A DNA stretch of 64,000 nt from Pythium myriotylum (lineage: Eukaryota; Oomycota; Peronosporomycetes; Pythiales; Pythiaceae), in NCBI GenBank assembly GCA_023091665.1, contig JALJCQ010000011.1:1302001-1366000 (forward strand), given 5' to 3'. Shown one piece after another: positions 25,010 to 38,226 of this stretch. The notes below the pieces were generated by a model, which worked only from the letters and a program-made list of their open reading frames with translations, did no database searches and was not told the origin of the DNA. The position numbers were made by a program, and so were the translations under genes. Each line of letters begins with the position of its first letter. Position 1 is the stretch's first letter.

Positions 25010-26429
25010 GGCACCCAAGCTCACGCAGACCACTTTCACACCCGCTCAGGTAACCCTACCCCGCGAAACCATACACATCCACACATACCACCGAATCACA
25101 CACCATCAACCCCTCATCCCCACTCTATGCTACTCACCCACTCATGCTATTCTCCGGGTGGATATACGGGGAGGGAGTGTGCCGCGTCGGTACAATGTCC
25201 AGGCTTTGAATAATAATCTGCTCCCATGCCGAGGCTTCTGTTGGTGCAGCTGGGCGTGCCATGCTGATGGACAGTCGTCGATTGGATCGGCTTGGTATAT
25301 GATCGGTGCTCGGTGCTCGGTGCTCGGTGCTCGGTGCTCGGTGCTCGGTGCTCGGTGCTCGGTGGGTCGTGTTTCGTGTTTCGTGTTTCGTGTTTCGTGG
25401 TAAAAAAAAAAGACCGGGTGTCACATCCACGTGCGGTGGAGGCGTATTGCGAGGGAACCACCATTGTGCCCAACGCAACTCAGTGGATATCATCAGCATG
25501 GCAGTATCTGGGATATAGATATATCTTATCTCATCTATGTTGATATGGGCCTCGTTTTCCCAACATCTGCGTCTGTGTTTGTGTGGACGCGTGGTAGTAT
25601 CACATCTGCATCCAGACCTGAACGTTGAAGTTGTAGTTTTGTTTATGGTGGTCACAGATGCTGAGCACTCCAAAACCAACAAACCAACCAACCAACCAGC
25701 TAACTAACTAAAGTTAACTAACTAACAAAACAGAATTCGGCACATAGGATCCTGCAACAGGTGGTAAACTGGAGGCCCGCCCACCCAAGTGTGATCCTGC
25801 AGGTGATAGTATGCAGAGAGGCCGCGCACGTGTGATCCCGTAGGTAGATAAAGAGTCAATCTTGTATCAAAACAAAACACTATCATCAGCACCAGCACCA
25901 GTACCAGTACCAGCACAACCACAACCACCAGTACCAGCACCAACACTACCAGCACCACTTCATTCCACTAACAACAACACCCACCTCATCCATAGAAATC
26001 CTTTCTATCCGCCACGCCGAGAAAGAATCGGCCTGCATTGGTGATGTTGCGGGTTTCTCCACCTTTCCATACCACCAAGCCCCCACCACGCGCCTACTAC
26101 AGTAGGAGCGTGACAGCGGGGAACCCGAGCACAACCGAATGCAAGCCCTCACGCGAGCACGGGAGCATAAGAGCACGGGAGCATAAGAGCACGGGAGCAT
26201 AAGAGCACGGGTGCTCGGGAGCAAGTCAGCACAAGAGCGTTGCATCGACGTAAGATTATAACACCGAGGCTTGGGGTTGGAGCCCAAGACACAGGAATGC
26301 AGAAGACACTACCAAACATACCTCTTGTCGACTACAAGGCCTCCCCACCCTATGTACACAGCACACACGTATAGTGCTGGTGTGCGACAACACGACACGA
26401 CTGGGGTAGGCTATGCGTTGTGTGTGTCT

Positions 26430-26469
<40 letters not shown>

Positions 26470-26617
26470 GTGTGCGTGTGCGTGTGTATGGGAAGGCAAA
26501 AGAACAGAAGTTGGGTGAATGTTCGATCGAAGGTGGAGCAAAATCCTCCGTCATGGGCCACCACCCTTGGCGAGCGATGGTCAACGAAGCCACCCCACCT
26601 CGAGCTGCTTGAAAAAC

Positions 26618-26691
26618 TGCTCCAGGAGGGGCTCGAACCCTCGACTTGTGGCTCATAAGACCACCGCTCTAGCCAACTGAGCTACAGGAGC
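26618..26691 (-). tRNA. tRNA-Ile(UAU), array copy 16
   Basis: Same sequence as copy 1, with T5 terminator. Unit 25010-26691 is 1682 bp, type B. The GTGCGT tract is one repeat shorter than usual. Confidence 0.88.
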
Positions 26692-28103
26692 GGCACCCAA
26701 GCTCACGCAGACCACTTTCACACCCGCTCAGGTAACCCTACCCCGCGAAACCATACACATCCACACATACCACCGAATCACACACCATCAACCCCTCATC
26801 CCCACTCTATGCTACTCATCCACTCATGCTATTCTCCGGGTGGATATACGGGGAGGGAGTGTGCCGCGTCGGTACAATGTCCAGGCTTTGAATAATAATC
26901 TGCTCCCATGCCGAGGCTTCTGTTGGTGCAGCTGGGCGTGCCATGCTGATGGACAGTCGTCGATTGGATCGGCTTGGTATATGATCGGTGCTCGGTGCTC
27001 GGTGCTCGGTGCTCGGTGCTCGGTGCTCGGTGGGTCGTGTTTCGTGTTTCGTGTTTCGTGTTTCGTGGTAAAAAAAAAAAAAAAAGACCGGGTGTCACAT
27101 CCACGTGCGGTGGAGGCGTATTGCGAGGGAACCACCATTGTGCCCAACGCAACTCAGTGGATATCATCAGCATGGCAGTATCTGGGATATAGATATATCT
27201 TATCTCATCTATGTTGATATGGGCCTCGTTTTCCCAACATCTGCGTCTGTGTTTGTGTGGACGCGTGGTAGTATCACATCTGCATCCAGACCTGAACGTT
27301 GAAGTTGTAGTTTTGTTTATGGTGGTCACAGATGCTGAGCACTCCAAAACCAACAAACCAACCAACCAACCAGCTAACTAACTAAAGTTAACTAACTAAC
27401 AAAACAGAATTCGGCACATAGGATCCTGCAACAGGTGGTAAACTGGAGGCCCGCCCACCCAAGTGTGATCCTGCAGGTGATAGTATGCAGAGAGGCCGCG
27501 CACGTGTGATCCCGTAGGTAGATAAAGAGTCAATCTTGTATCAAAACAAAACACTATCATCAGCACCAGCACCAGTACCAGTACCAGCACAACCACAACC
27601 ACCAGTACCAGCACCAACACTACCAGCACCACTTCATTCCACTAACAACAACACCCACCTCATCCATAGAAATCCTTTCTATCCGCCACGCCGAGAAAGA
27701 ATCGGCCTGCATTGGTGATGTTGCGGGTTTCTCCACCTTTCCATACCACCAAGCCCCCACCACGCGCCTACTACAGTAGGAGCGTGACAGCGGGGAACCC
27801 GAGCACAACCGAATGCAAGCCCTCACGCGAGCACGGGAGCATAAGAGCACGGGAGCATAAGAGCACGGGAGCATAAGAGCACGGGTGCTCGGGAGCAAGT
27901 CAGCACAAGAGCGTTGCATCGACGTAAGATTATAACACCGAGGCTTGGGGTTGGAGCCCAAGACACAGGAATGCAGAAGACACTACCAAACATACCTCTT
28001 GTCGACTACAAGGCCTCCCCACCCTATGTACACAGCACACACGTATAGTGCTGGTGTGCGACAACACGACACGACTGGGGTAGGCTATGCGTTGTGTGTG
28101 TCT

Positions 28104-28175
<72 letters not shown>

Positions 28176-28335
28176 GTGTGCGTGTGCGTGTGCGTGTGCG
28201 TGTGTATGGGAAGGCAAAAGAACAGAAGTTGGGTGAATGTTCGATCGAAGGTGGAGCAAAATCCTCCGTCATGGGCCACCACCCTTGGCGAGCGATGGTC
28301 AACGAAGCCACCCCACCTCGAGCTGCTTGAAAAAC

Positions 28336-28409
28336 TGCTCCAGGAGGGGCTCGAACCCTCGACTTGTGGCTCATAAGACCACCGCTCTAGCCAACTGAGC
28401 TACAGGAGC
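28336..28409 (-). tRNA. tRNA-Ile(UAU), array copy 17
   Basis: Same sequence as copy 1, with T5 terminator. Unit 26692-28409 is 1718 bp, type B. The CT tract is about doubled, with an internal CTTTCT interruption (28101-28171). Confidence 0.88.
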
Positions 28410-29842
28410 GGCACCCAAGCTCACGCAGACCACTTTCACACCCGCTCAGGTAACCCTACCCCGCGAAACCATACACATCCACACATACCACCGAATCACA
28501 CACCATCAACCCCTCATCCCCACTCTATGCTACTCATCCACTCATGCTATTCTCCGGGTGGATATACGGGGAGGGAGTGTGCCGCGTCGGTACAATGTCC
28601 AGGCTTTGAATAATAATCTGCTCCCATGCCGAGGCTTCTGTTGGTGCAGCTGGGCGTGCCATGCTGATGGACAGTCGTCGATTGGATCGGCTTGGTATAT
28701 GATCGGTGCTCGGTGCTCGGTGCTCGGTGCTCGGTGCTCGGTGCTCGGTGCTCGGTGCTCGGTGCTCGGTGGGTCGTGTTTCGTGTTTCGTGTTTCGTGT
28801 TTCGTGGTAAAAAAAAAAAAAAAAGACCGGGTGTCACATCCACGTGCGGTGGAGGCGTATTGCGAGGGAACCACCATTGTGCCCAACGCAACTCAGTGGA
28901 TATCATCAGCATGGCAGTATCTGGGATATAGATATATCTTATCTCATCTATGTTGATATGGGCCTCGTTTTCCCAACATCTGCGTCTGTGTTTGTGTGGA
29001 CGCGTGGTAGTATCACATCTGCATCCAGACCTGAACGTTGAAGTTGTAGTTTTGTTTATGGTGGTCACAGATGCTGAGCACTCCAAAACCAACAAACCAA
29101 CCAACCAACCAGCTAACTAACTAAAGTTAACTAACTAACAAAACAGAATTCGGCACATAGGATCCTGCAACAGGTGGTAAACTGGAGGCCCGCCCACCCA
29201 AGTGTGATCCTGCAGGTGATAGTATGCAGAGAGGCCGCGCACGTGTGATCCCGTAGGTAGATAAAGAGTCAATCTTGTATCAAAACAAAACACTATCATC
29301 AGCACCAGCACCAGTACCAGTACCAGCACAACCACAACCACCAGTACCAGCACCAACACTACCAGCACCACTTCATTCCACTAACAACAACACCCACCTC
29401 ATCCATAGAAATCCTTTCTATCCGCCACGCCGAGAAAGAATCGGCCTGCATTGGTGATGTTGCGGGTTTCTCCACCTTTCCATACCACCAAGCCCCCACC
29501 ACGCGCCTACTACAGTAGGAGCGTGACAGCGGGGAACCCGAGCACAACCGAATGCAAGCCCTCACGCGAGCACGGGAGCATAAGAGCACGGGAGCATAAG
29601 AGCACGGGAGCATAAGAGCACGGGTGCTCGGGAGCAAGTCAGCACAAGAGCGTTGCATCGACGTAAGATTATAACACCGAGGCTTGGGGTTGGAGCCCAA
29701 GACACAGGAATGCAGAAGACACTACCAAACATACCTCTTGTCGACTACAAGGCCTCCCCACCCTATGTACACAGCACACACGTATAGTGCTGGTGTGCGA
29801 CAACACGACACGACTGGGGTAGGCTATGCGTTGTGTGTGTCT

Positions 29843-29880
<38 letters not shown>

Positions 29881-30034
29881 GTGTGCGTGTGCGTGTGCGT
29901 GTGTATGGGAAGGCAAAAGAACAGAAGTTGGGTGAATGTTCGATCGAAGGTGGAGCAAAATCCTCCGTCATGGGCCACCACCCTTGGCGAGCGATGGTCA
30001 ACGAAGCCACCCCACCTCGAGCTGCTTGAAAAAC

Positions 30035-30108
30035 TGCTCCAGGAGGGGCTCGAACCCTCGACTTGTGGCTCATAAGACCACCGCTCTAGCCAACTGAGCT
30101 ACAGGAGC
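30035..30108 (-). tRNA. tRNA-Ile(UAU), array copy 18
   Basis: Same sequence as copy 1, with T5 terminator. Unit 28410-30108 is 1699 bp, type B. Confidence 0.88.
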
Positions 30109-31528
30109 GGCACCCAAGCTCACGCAGACCACTTTCACACCCGCTCAGGTAACCCTACCCCGCGAAACCATACACATCCACACATACCACCGAATCACAC
30201 ACCATCAACCCCTCATCCCCACTCTATGCTACTCACCCACTCATGCTATTCTCCGGGTGGATATACGGGGAGGGAGTGTGCCGCGTCGGTACAATGTCCA
30301 GGCTTTGAATAATAATCTGCTCCCATGCCGAGGCTTCTGTTGGTGCAGCTGGGCGTGCCATGCTGATGGACAGTCGTCGATTGGATCGGCTTGGTATATG
30401 ATCGGTGCTCGGTGCTCGGTGCTCGGTGCTCGGTGCTCGGTGCTCGGTGCTCGGTGCTCGGTGGGTCGTGTTTCGTGTTTCGTGTTTCGTGTTTCGTGGT
30501 AAAAAAAAAAGACCGGGTGTCACATCCACGTGCGGTGGAGGCGTATTGCGAGGGAACCACCATTGTGCCCAACGCAACTCAGTGGATATCATCAGCATGG
30601 CAGTATCTGGGATATAGATATATCTTATCTCATCTATGTTGATATGGGCCTCGTTTTCCCAACATCTGCGTCTGTGTTTGTGTGGACGCGTGGTAGTATC
30701 ACATCTGCATCCAGACCTGAACGTTGAAGTTGTAGTTTTGTTTATGGTGGTCACAGATGCTGAGCACTCCAAAACCAACAAACCAACCAACCAACCAGCT
30801 AACTAACTAAAGTTAACTAACTAACAAAACAGAATTCGGCACATAGGATCCTGCAACAGGTGGTAAACTGGAGGCCCGCCCACCCAAGTGTGATCCTGCA
30901 GGTGATAGTATGCAGAGAGGCCGCGCACGTGTGATCCCGTAGGTAGATAAAGAGTCAATCTTGTATCAAAACAAAACACTATCATCAGCACCAGCACCAG
31001 TACCAGTACCAGCACAACCACAACCACCAGTACCAGCACCAACACTACCAGCACCACTTCATTCCACTAACAACAACACCCACCTCATCCATAGAAATCC
31101 TTTCTATCCGCCACGCCGAGAAAGAATCGGCCTGCATTGGTGATGTTGCGGGTTTCTCCACCTTTCCATACCACCAAGCCCCCACCACGCGCCTACTACA
31201 GTAGGAGCGTGACAGCGGGGAACCCGAGCACAACCGAATGCAAGCCCTCACGCGAGCACGGGAGCATAAGAGCACGGGAGCATAAGAGCACGGGAGCATA
31301 AGAGCACGGGTGCTCGGGAGCAAGTCAGCACAAGAGCGTTGCATCGACGTAAGATTATAACACCGAGGCTTGGGGTTGGAGCCCAAGACACAGGAATGCA
31401 GAAGACACTACCAAACATACCTCTTGTCGACTACAAGGCCTCCCCACCCTATGTACACAGCACACACGTATAGTGCTGGTGTGCGACAACACGACACGAC
31501 TGGGGTAGGCTATGCGTTGTGTGTGTCT

Positions 31529-31566
<38 letters not shown>

Positions 31567-31720
31567 GTGTGCGTGTGCGTGTGCGTGTGTATGGGAAGGC
31601 AAAAGAACAGAAGTTGGGTGAATGTTCGATCGAAGGTGGAGCAAAATCCTCCGTCATGGGCCACCACCCTTGGCGAGCGATGGTCAACGAAGCCACCCCA
31701 CCTCGAGCTGCTTGAAAAAC

Positions 31721-31794
31721 TGCTCCAGGAGGGGCTCGAACCCTCGACTTGTGGCTCATAAGACCACCGCTCTAGCCAACTGAGCTACAGGAGC
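31721..31794 (-). tRNA. tRNA-Ile(UAU), array copy 19
   Basis: Same sequence as copy 1, with T5 terminator. Unit 30109-31794 is 1686 bp, type B. Confidence 0.88.
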
Positions 31795-32995
31795 GGCACC
31801 CAAGCTCACGCAGACCACTTTCACACCCGCTCAGGTAACCCTACCCCGCGAAACCATACACATCCACACATACCACCGAATCACACACCATCAACCCCTC
31901 ATCCCCACTCTATGCTACTCACCCACTCATGCTATTCTCCGGGTGGATATACGGGGAGGGAGTGTGCCGCGTCGGTACAATGTCCAGGCTTTGAATAATA
32001 ATCTGCTCCCATGCCGAGGCTTCTGTTGGTGCAGCTGGGCGTGCCATGCTGATGGACAGTCGTCGATTGGATCGGCTTGGTATATGATCGGTGCTCGGTG
32101 CTCGGTGCTCGGTGCTCGGTGCTCGGTGGGTCGTGTTTCGTGTTTCGTGTTTCGTGTTTCGTGTTTCGTGGTAAAAAAAAAAAAAAAAGACCGGGTGTCA
32201 CATCCACGTGCGGTGGAGGCGTATTGCGAGGGAACCACCATTGTGCCCAACGCAACTCAGTGGATATCATCAGCATGGCAGTATCTGGGATATAGATATA
32301 TCTTATCTCATCTATGTTGATATGGGCCTCGTTTTCCCAACATCTGCGTCTGTGTTTGTGTGGACGCGTGGTAGTATCACATCTGCATCCAGACCTGAAC
32401 GTTGAAGTTGTAGTTTTGTTTATGGTGGTCACAGATGCTGAGCACTCCAAAACCAACAAACCAACCAACCAACCAGCTAACTAACTAAAGTTAACTAACT
32501 AACAAAACAGAATTCGGCACATAGGATCCTGCAACAGGTGGTAAACCCACCTTATCCATAGAAATCCTTTCTATCCGCCACGCCGAGAAAGAATCGGCCT
32601 GCATTGGTGATGTTGCGGGTTTCTCCACCTTTCCATACCACCAAGCCCCCACCACGCGCCTACTACAGTAGGAGCGTGACAGCGGGGAACCCGAGCACAA
32701 CCGAATGCAAGCCCTCACGCGAGCACGGGAGCATAAGAGCACGGGAGCATAAGAGCACGGGAGCATAAGAGCACGGGTGCTCGGGAGCAAGTCAGCACAA
32801 GAGCGTTGCATCGACGTAAGATTATAACACCGAGGCTTGGGGTTGGAGCCCAAGACACAGGAATGCAGAAGACACTACCAAACATACCTCTTGTCGACTA
32901 CAAGGCCTCCCCACCCTATGTACACAGCACACACGTATAGTGCTGGTGTGCGACAACACGACACGACTGGGGTAGGCTATGCGTTGTGTGTGTCT

Positions 32996-33037
<42 letters not shown>

Positions 33038-33188
33038 GTGTGCGTGTGCGTGTGTATGGGAAGGCAAAAAAAGAACAGAAGTTGGGTGAATGTTCGATCG
33101 AAGGTGGAGCAAAATCCTCCGTCATGGGCCACCACCCTTGGCGAGCGATGGTCAACGAAGCCACCCCACCTCGAGCTGCTTGAAAAAC

Positions 33189-33262
33189 TGCTCCAGGAGG
33201 GGCTCGAACCCTCGACTTGTGGCTCATAAGACCACCGCTCTAGCCAACTGAGCTACAGGAGC
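33189..33262 (-). tRNA. tRNA-Ile(UAU), array copy 20
   Basis: Same sequence as copy 1, with T5 terminator. Unit 31795-33262 is 1468 bp, type A, the shortest. It has three extra A residues in the 3' flank near 33066 (GGCAAAAAAAGAAC). Confidence 0.88.
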
Positions 33263-34477
33263 GGCACCCAAGCTCACGCAGACCACTTTCACACCCGCTC
33301 AGGTAACCCTACCCCGCGAAACCATACACATCCACACATACCACCGAATCACACACCATCAACCCCTCATCCCCACTCTATGCTACTCACCCACTCATGC
33401 TATTCTCCGGGTGGATATACGGGGAGGGAGTGTGCCGCGTCGGTACAATGTCCAGGCTTTGAATAATAATCTGCTCCCATGCCGAGGCTTCTGTTGGTGC
33501 AGCTGGGCGTGCCATGCTGATGGACAGTCGTCGATTGGATCGGCTTGGTATATGATCGGTGCTCGGTGCTCGGTGCTCGGTGCTCGGTGCTCGGTGCTCG
33601 GTGCTCGGTGCTCGGTGGGTCGTGTTTCGTGTTTCGTGTTTCGTGTTTCGTGGTAAAAAAAAAAAAAAAAGACCGGGTGTCACATCCACGTGCGGTGGAG
33701 GCGTATTGCGAGGGAACCACCATTGTGCCCAACGCAACTCAGTGGATATCATCAGCATGGCAGTATCTGGGATATAGATATATCTTATCTCATCTATGTT
33801 GATATGGGCCTCGTTTTCCCAACATCTGCGTCTGTGTTTGTGTGGACGCGTGGTAGTATCACATCTGCATCCAGACCTGAACGTTGAAGTTGTAGTTTTG
33901 TTTATGGTGGTCACAGATGCTGAGCACTCCAAAACCAACAAACCAACCAACCAACCAGCTAACTAACTAAAGTTAACTAACTAACAAAACAGAATTCGGC
34001 ACATAGGATCCTGCAACAGGTGGTAAACCCACCTTATCCATAGAAATCCTTTCTATCCGCCACGCCGAGAAAGAATCGGCCTGCATTGGTGATGTTGCGG
34101 GTTTCTCCACCTTTCCATACCACCAAGCCCCCACCACGCGCCTACTACAGTAGGAGCGTGACAGCGGGGAACCCGAGCACAACCGAATGCAAGCCCTCAC
34201 GCGAGCACGGGAGCATAAGAGCACGGGAGCATAAGAGCACGGGAGCATAAGAGCACGGGTGCTCGGGAGCAAGTCAGCACAAGAGCGTTGCATCGACGTA
34301 AGATTATAACACCGAGGCTTGGGGTTGGAGCCCAAGACACAGGAATGCAGAAGACACTACCAAACATACCTCTTGTCGACTACAAGGCCTCCCCACCCTA
34401 TGTACACAGCACACACGTATAGTGCTGGTGTGCGACAACACGACACGACTGGGGTAGGCTATGCGTTGTGTGTGTCT

Positions 34478-34525
<48 letters not shown>

Positions 34526-34679
34526 GTGTGCGTGTGCGTGTGCGTGTGTATGGGAAGGCAAAAGAACAGAAGTTGGGTGAATGTTCGATCGAAGGTGGAG
34601 CAAAATCCTCCGTCATGGGCCACCACCCTTGGCGAGCGATGGTCAACGAAGCCACCCCACCTCGAGCTGCTTGAAAAAC

Positions 34680-34753
34680 TGCTCCAGGAGGGGCTCGAAC
34701 CCTCGACTTGTGGCTCTTAAGACCACCGCTCTAGCCAACTGAGCTACAGGAGC
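34680..34753 (-). tRNA. Variant tRNA with anticodon UAA, array copy 21
   Basis: The plus strand reads GGCTCTTAAGACC where all other copies read GGCTCATAAGACC. On the tRNA strand, position 36 changes from T to A, so the anticodon loop is CTTAAGA and the anticodon becomes TAA, which would read UUA (leucine). The other 73 bases match the array, including A and B boxes and the T5 terminator. The body is not leucine-like because it has no long variable arm. Charging therefore cannot be predicted; it may be a misreading tRNA or a dead copy. Unit 33263-34753 is 1491 bp, type A. Confidence 0.8.
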
Positions 34754-36165
34754 GGCACCCAAGCTCACGCAGACCACTTTCACACCCGCTCAGGTAACCC
34801 TACCCCGCGAAACCATACACATCCACACATACCACCGAATCACACACCATCAACCCCTCATCCCCACTCTATGCTACTCATCCACTCATGCTATTCTCCG
34901 GGTGGATATACGGGGAGGGAGTGTGCCGCGTCGGTACAATGTCCAGGCTTTGAATAATAATCTGCTCCCATGCCGAGGCTTCTGTTGGTGCAGCTGGGCG
35001 TGCCATGCTGATGGACAGTCGTCGATTGGATCGGCTTGGTATATGATCGGTGCTCGGTGCTCGGTGCTCGGTGCTCGGTGCTCGGTGCTCGGTGGGTCGT
35101 GTTTCGTGTTTCGTGTTTCGTGTTTCGTGGTAAAAAAAAAAAAAAAAGACCGGGTGTCACATCCACGTGCGGTGGAGGCGTATTGCCAGGGAACCACCAT
35201 TGTGCCCAACGCAACTCAGTGGATATCATCAGCATGGCAGTATCTGGGATATAGATATATCTTATCTCATCTATGTTGATATGGGCCTCGTTTTCCCAAC
35301 ATCTGCGTCTGTGTTTGTGTGGACGCGTGGTAGTATCACATCTGCATCCAGACCTGAACGTTGAAGTTGTAGTTTTGTTTATGGTGGTCACAGATGCTGA
35401 GCACTCCAAAACCAACAAACCAACCAACCAACCAGCTAACTAACTAAAGTTAACTAACTAACAAAACAGAATTCGGCACATAGGATCCTGCAACAGGTGG
35501 TAAACTGGAGGCCCGCCCACCCAAGTGTGATCCTGCAGGTGATAGTATGCAGAGAGGCCGCGCACGTGTGATCCCGTAGGTAGATAAAGAGTCAATCTTG
35601 TATCAAAACAAAACACTATCATCAGCACCAGCACCAGTACCAGTACCAGCACAACCACAACCACCAGTACCAGCACCAACACTACCAGCACCACTTCATT
35701 CCACTAACAACAACACCCACCTCATCCATAGAAATCCTTTCTATCCGCCACGCCGAGAAAGAATCGGCCTGCATTGGTGATGTTGCGGGTTTCTCCACCT
35801 TTCCATACCACCAAGCCCCCACCACGCGCCTACTACAGTAGGAGCGTGACAGCGGGGAACCCGAGCACAACCGAATGCAAGCCCTCACGCGAGCACGGGA
35901 GCATAAGAGCACGGGAGCATAAGAGCACGGGAGCATAAGAGCACGGGTGCTCGGGAGCAAGTCAGCACAAGAGCGTTGCATCGACGTAAGATTATAACAC
36001 CGAGGCTTGGGGTTGGAGCCCAAGACACAGGAATGCAGAAGACACTACCAAACATACCTCTTGTCGACTACAAGGCCTCCCCACCCTATGTACACAGCAC
36101 ACACGTATAGTGCTGGTGTGCGACAACACGACACGACTGGGGTAGGCTATGCGTTGTGTGTGTCT

Positions 36166-36207
<42 letters not shown>

Positions 36208-36361
36208 GTGTGCGTGTGCGTGTGCGTGTGTATGGGAAGGCAAAAGAACAGAAGTTGGGTGAATGTTCGATCGAAGGTGGAGCAAAATCCTCCGTCATGG
36301 GCCACCACCCTTGGCGAGCGATGGTCAACGAAGCCACCCCACCTCGAGCTGCTTGAAAAAC

Positions 36362-36435
36362 TGCTCCAGGAGGGGCTCGAACCCTCGACTTGTGGCTCAT
36401 AAGACCACCGCTCTAGCCAACTGAGCTACAGGAGC
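36362..36435 (-). tRNA. tRNA-Ile(UAU), array copy 22
   Basis: Same sequence as copy 1, with T5 terminator. Unit 34754-36435 is 1682 bp, type B. It has TTGCCAGGG in place of the commoner TTGCGAGGG. Confidence 0.88.
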
Positions 36436-37861
36436 GGCACCCAAGCTCACGCAGACCACTTTCACACCCGCTCAGGTAACCCTACCCCGCGAAACCATAC
36501 ACATCCACACATACCACCGAATCACACACCATCAACCCCTCATCCCCACTCTATGCTACTCACCCACTCATGCTATTCTCCGGGTGGATATACGGGGAGG
36601 GAGTGTGCCGCGTCGGTACAATGTCCAGGCTTTGAATAATAATCTGCTCCCATGCCGAGGCTTCTGTTGGTGCAGCTGGGCGTGCCATGCTGATGGACAG
36701 TCGTCGATTGGATCGGCTTGGTATATGATCGGTGCTCGGTGCTCGGTGCTCGGTGCTCGGTGCTCGGTGCTCGGTGCTCGGTGCTCGGTGGGTCGTGTTT
36801 CGTGTTTCGTGTTTCGTGTTTCGTGGTAAAAAAAAAAAAAAAAGACCGGGTGTCACATCCACGTGCGGTGGAGGCGTATTGCCAGGGAACCACCATTGTG
36901 CCCAACGCAACTCAGTGGATATCATCAGCATGGCAGTATCTGGGATATAGATATATCTTATCTCATCTATGTTGATATGGGCCTCGTTTTCCCAACATCT
37001 GCGTCTGTGTTTGTGTGGACGCGTGGTAGTATCACATCTGCATCCAGACCTGAACGTTGAAGTTGTAGTTTTGTTTATGGTGGTCACAGATGCTGAGCAC
37101 TCCAAAACCAACAAACCAACCAACCAACCAGCTAACTAACTAAAGTTAACTAACTAACAAAACAGAATTCGGCACATAGGATCCTGCAACAGGTGGTAAA
37201 CTGGAGGCCCGCCCACCCAAGTGTGATCCTGCAGGTGATAGTATGCAGAGAGGCCGCGCACGTGTGATCCCGTAGGTAGATAAAGAGTCAATCTTGTATC
37301 AAAACAAAACACTATCATCAGCACCAGCACCAGTACCAGTACCAGCACAACCACAACCACCAGTACCAGCACCAACACTACCAGCACCACTTCATTCCAC
37401 TAACAACAACACCCACCTCATCCATAGAAATCCTTTCTATCCGCCACGCCGAGAAAGAATCGGCCTGCATTGGTGATGTTGCGGGTTTCTCCACCTTTCC
37501 ATACCACCAAGCCCCCACCACGCGCCTACTACAGTAGGAGCGTGACAGCGGGGAACCCGAGCACAACCGAATGCAAGCCCTCACGCGAGCACGGGAGCAT
37601 AAGAGCACGGGAGCATAAGAGCACGGGAGCATAAGAGCACGGGTGCTCGGGAGCAAGTCAGCACAAGAGCGTTGCATCGACGTAAGATTATAACACCGAG
37701 GCTTGGGGTTGGAGCCCAAGACACAGGAATGCAGAAGACACTACCAAACATACCTCTTGTCGACTACAAGGCCTCCCCACCCTATGTACACAGCACACAC
37801 GTATAGTGCTGGTGTGCGACAACACGACACGACTGGGGTAGGCTATGCGTTGTGTGTGTCT

Positions 37862-37903
<42 letters not shown>

Positions 37904-38057
37904 GTGTGCGTGTGCGTGTGCGTGTGTATGGGAAGGCAAAAGAACAGAAGTTGGGTGAATGTTCGATCGAAGGTGGAGCAAAATCCTCCGTCATGGGCCA
38001 CCACCCTTGGCGAGCGATGGTCAACGAAGCCACCCCACCTCGAGCTGCTTGAAAAAC

Positions 38058-38131
38058 TGCTCCAGGAGGGGCTCGAACCCTCGACTTGTGGCTCATAAGA
38101 CCACCGCTCTAGCCAACTGAGCTACAGGAGC
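38058..38131 (-). tRNA. tRNA-Ile(UAU), array copy 23, target of the long retrotransposon
   Basis: Complete 74-nt gene with T5 terminator. The long non-LTR element begins at the next base (38132), directly at the mature 5' end. Because the first 17 nt are duplicated, the gene itself is intact. Transcription of the tRNA runs left and that of the element runs right, back to back. Unit 36436-38131 is 1696 bp, type B. Confidence 0.88.
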
Positions 38132-38145
38132 TCACTTCTCGTTTT
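38130..38145 (+). promoter_or_regulatory. Oomycete-type Inr/FPR core promoter of the long element
   Basis: GCTCACTTCTCGTTTT matches the oomycete core consensus GCTCATTYYNCAWTTT at 14 of 16 positions. The initiator part TCACTTC fits TCAYTYY fully. The GC at the start belongs to the tRNA target and the element starts with the T. Transcription from this initiator would start at or next to the element's first base, as a non-LTR element needs. No TATA box is visible. Confidence 0.6.
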
Positions 38146-38226
38146 GCCTCGTCGAGCACAAGTCGATCCAAGCAAACAGCCGAAGTAACCAGCCAACCAG
38201 CCTCCCAGCCTTCCCGTCGAACGAAG

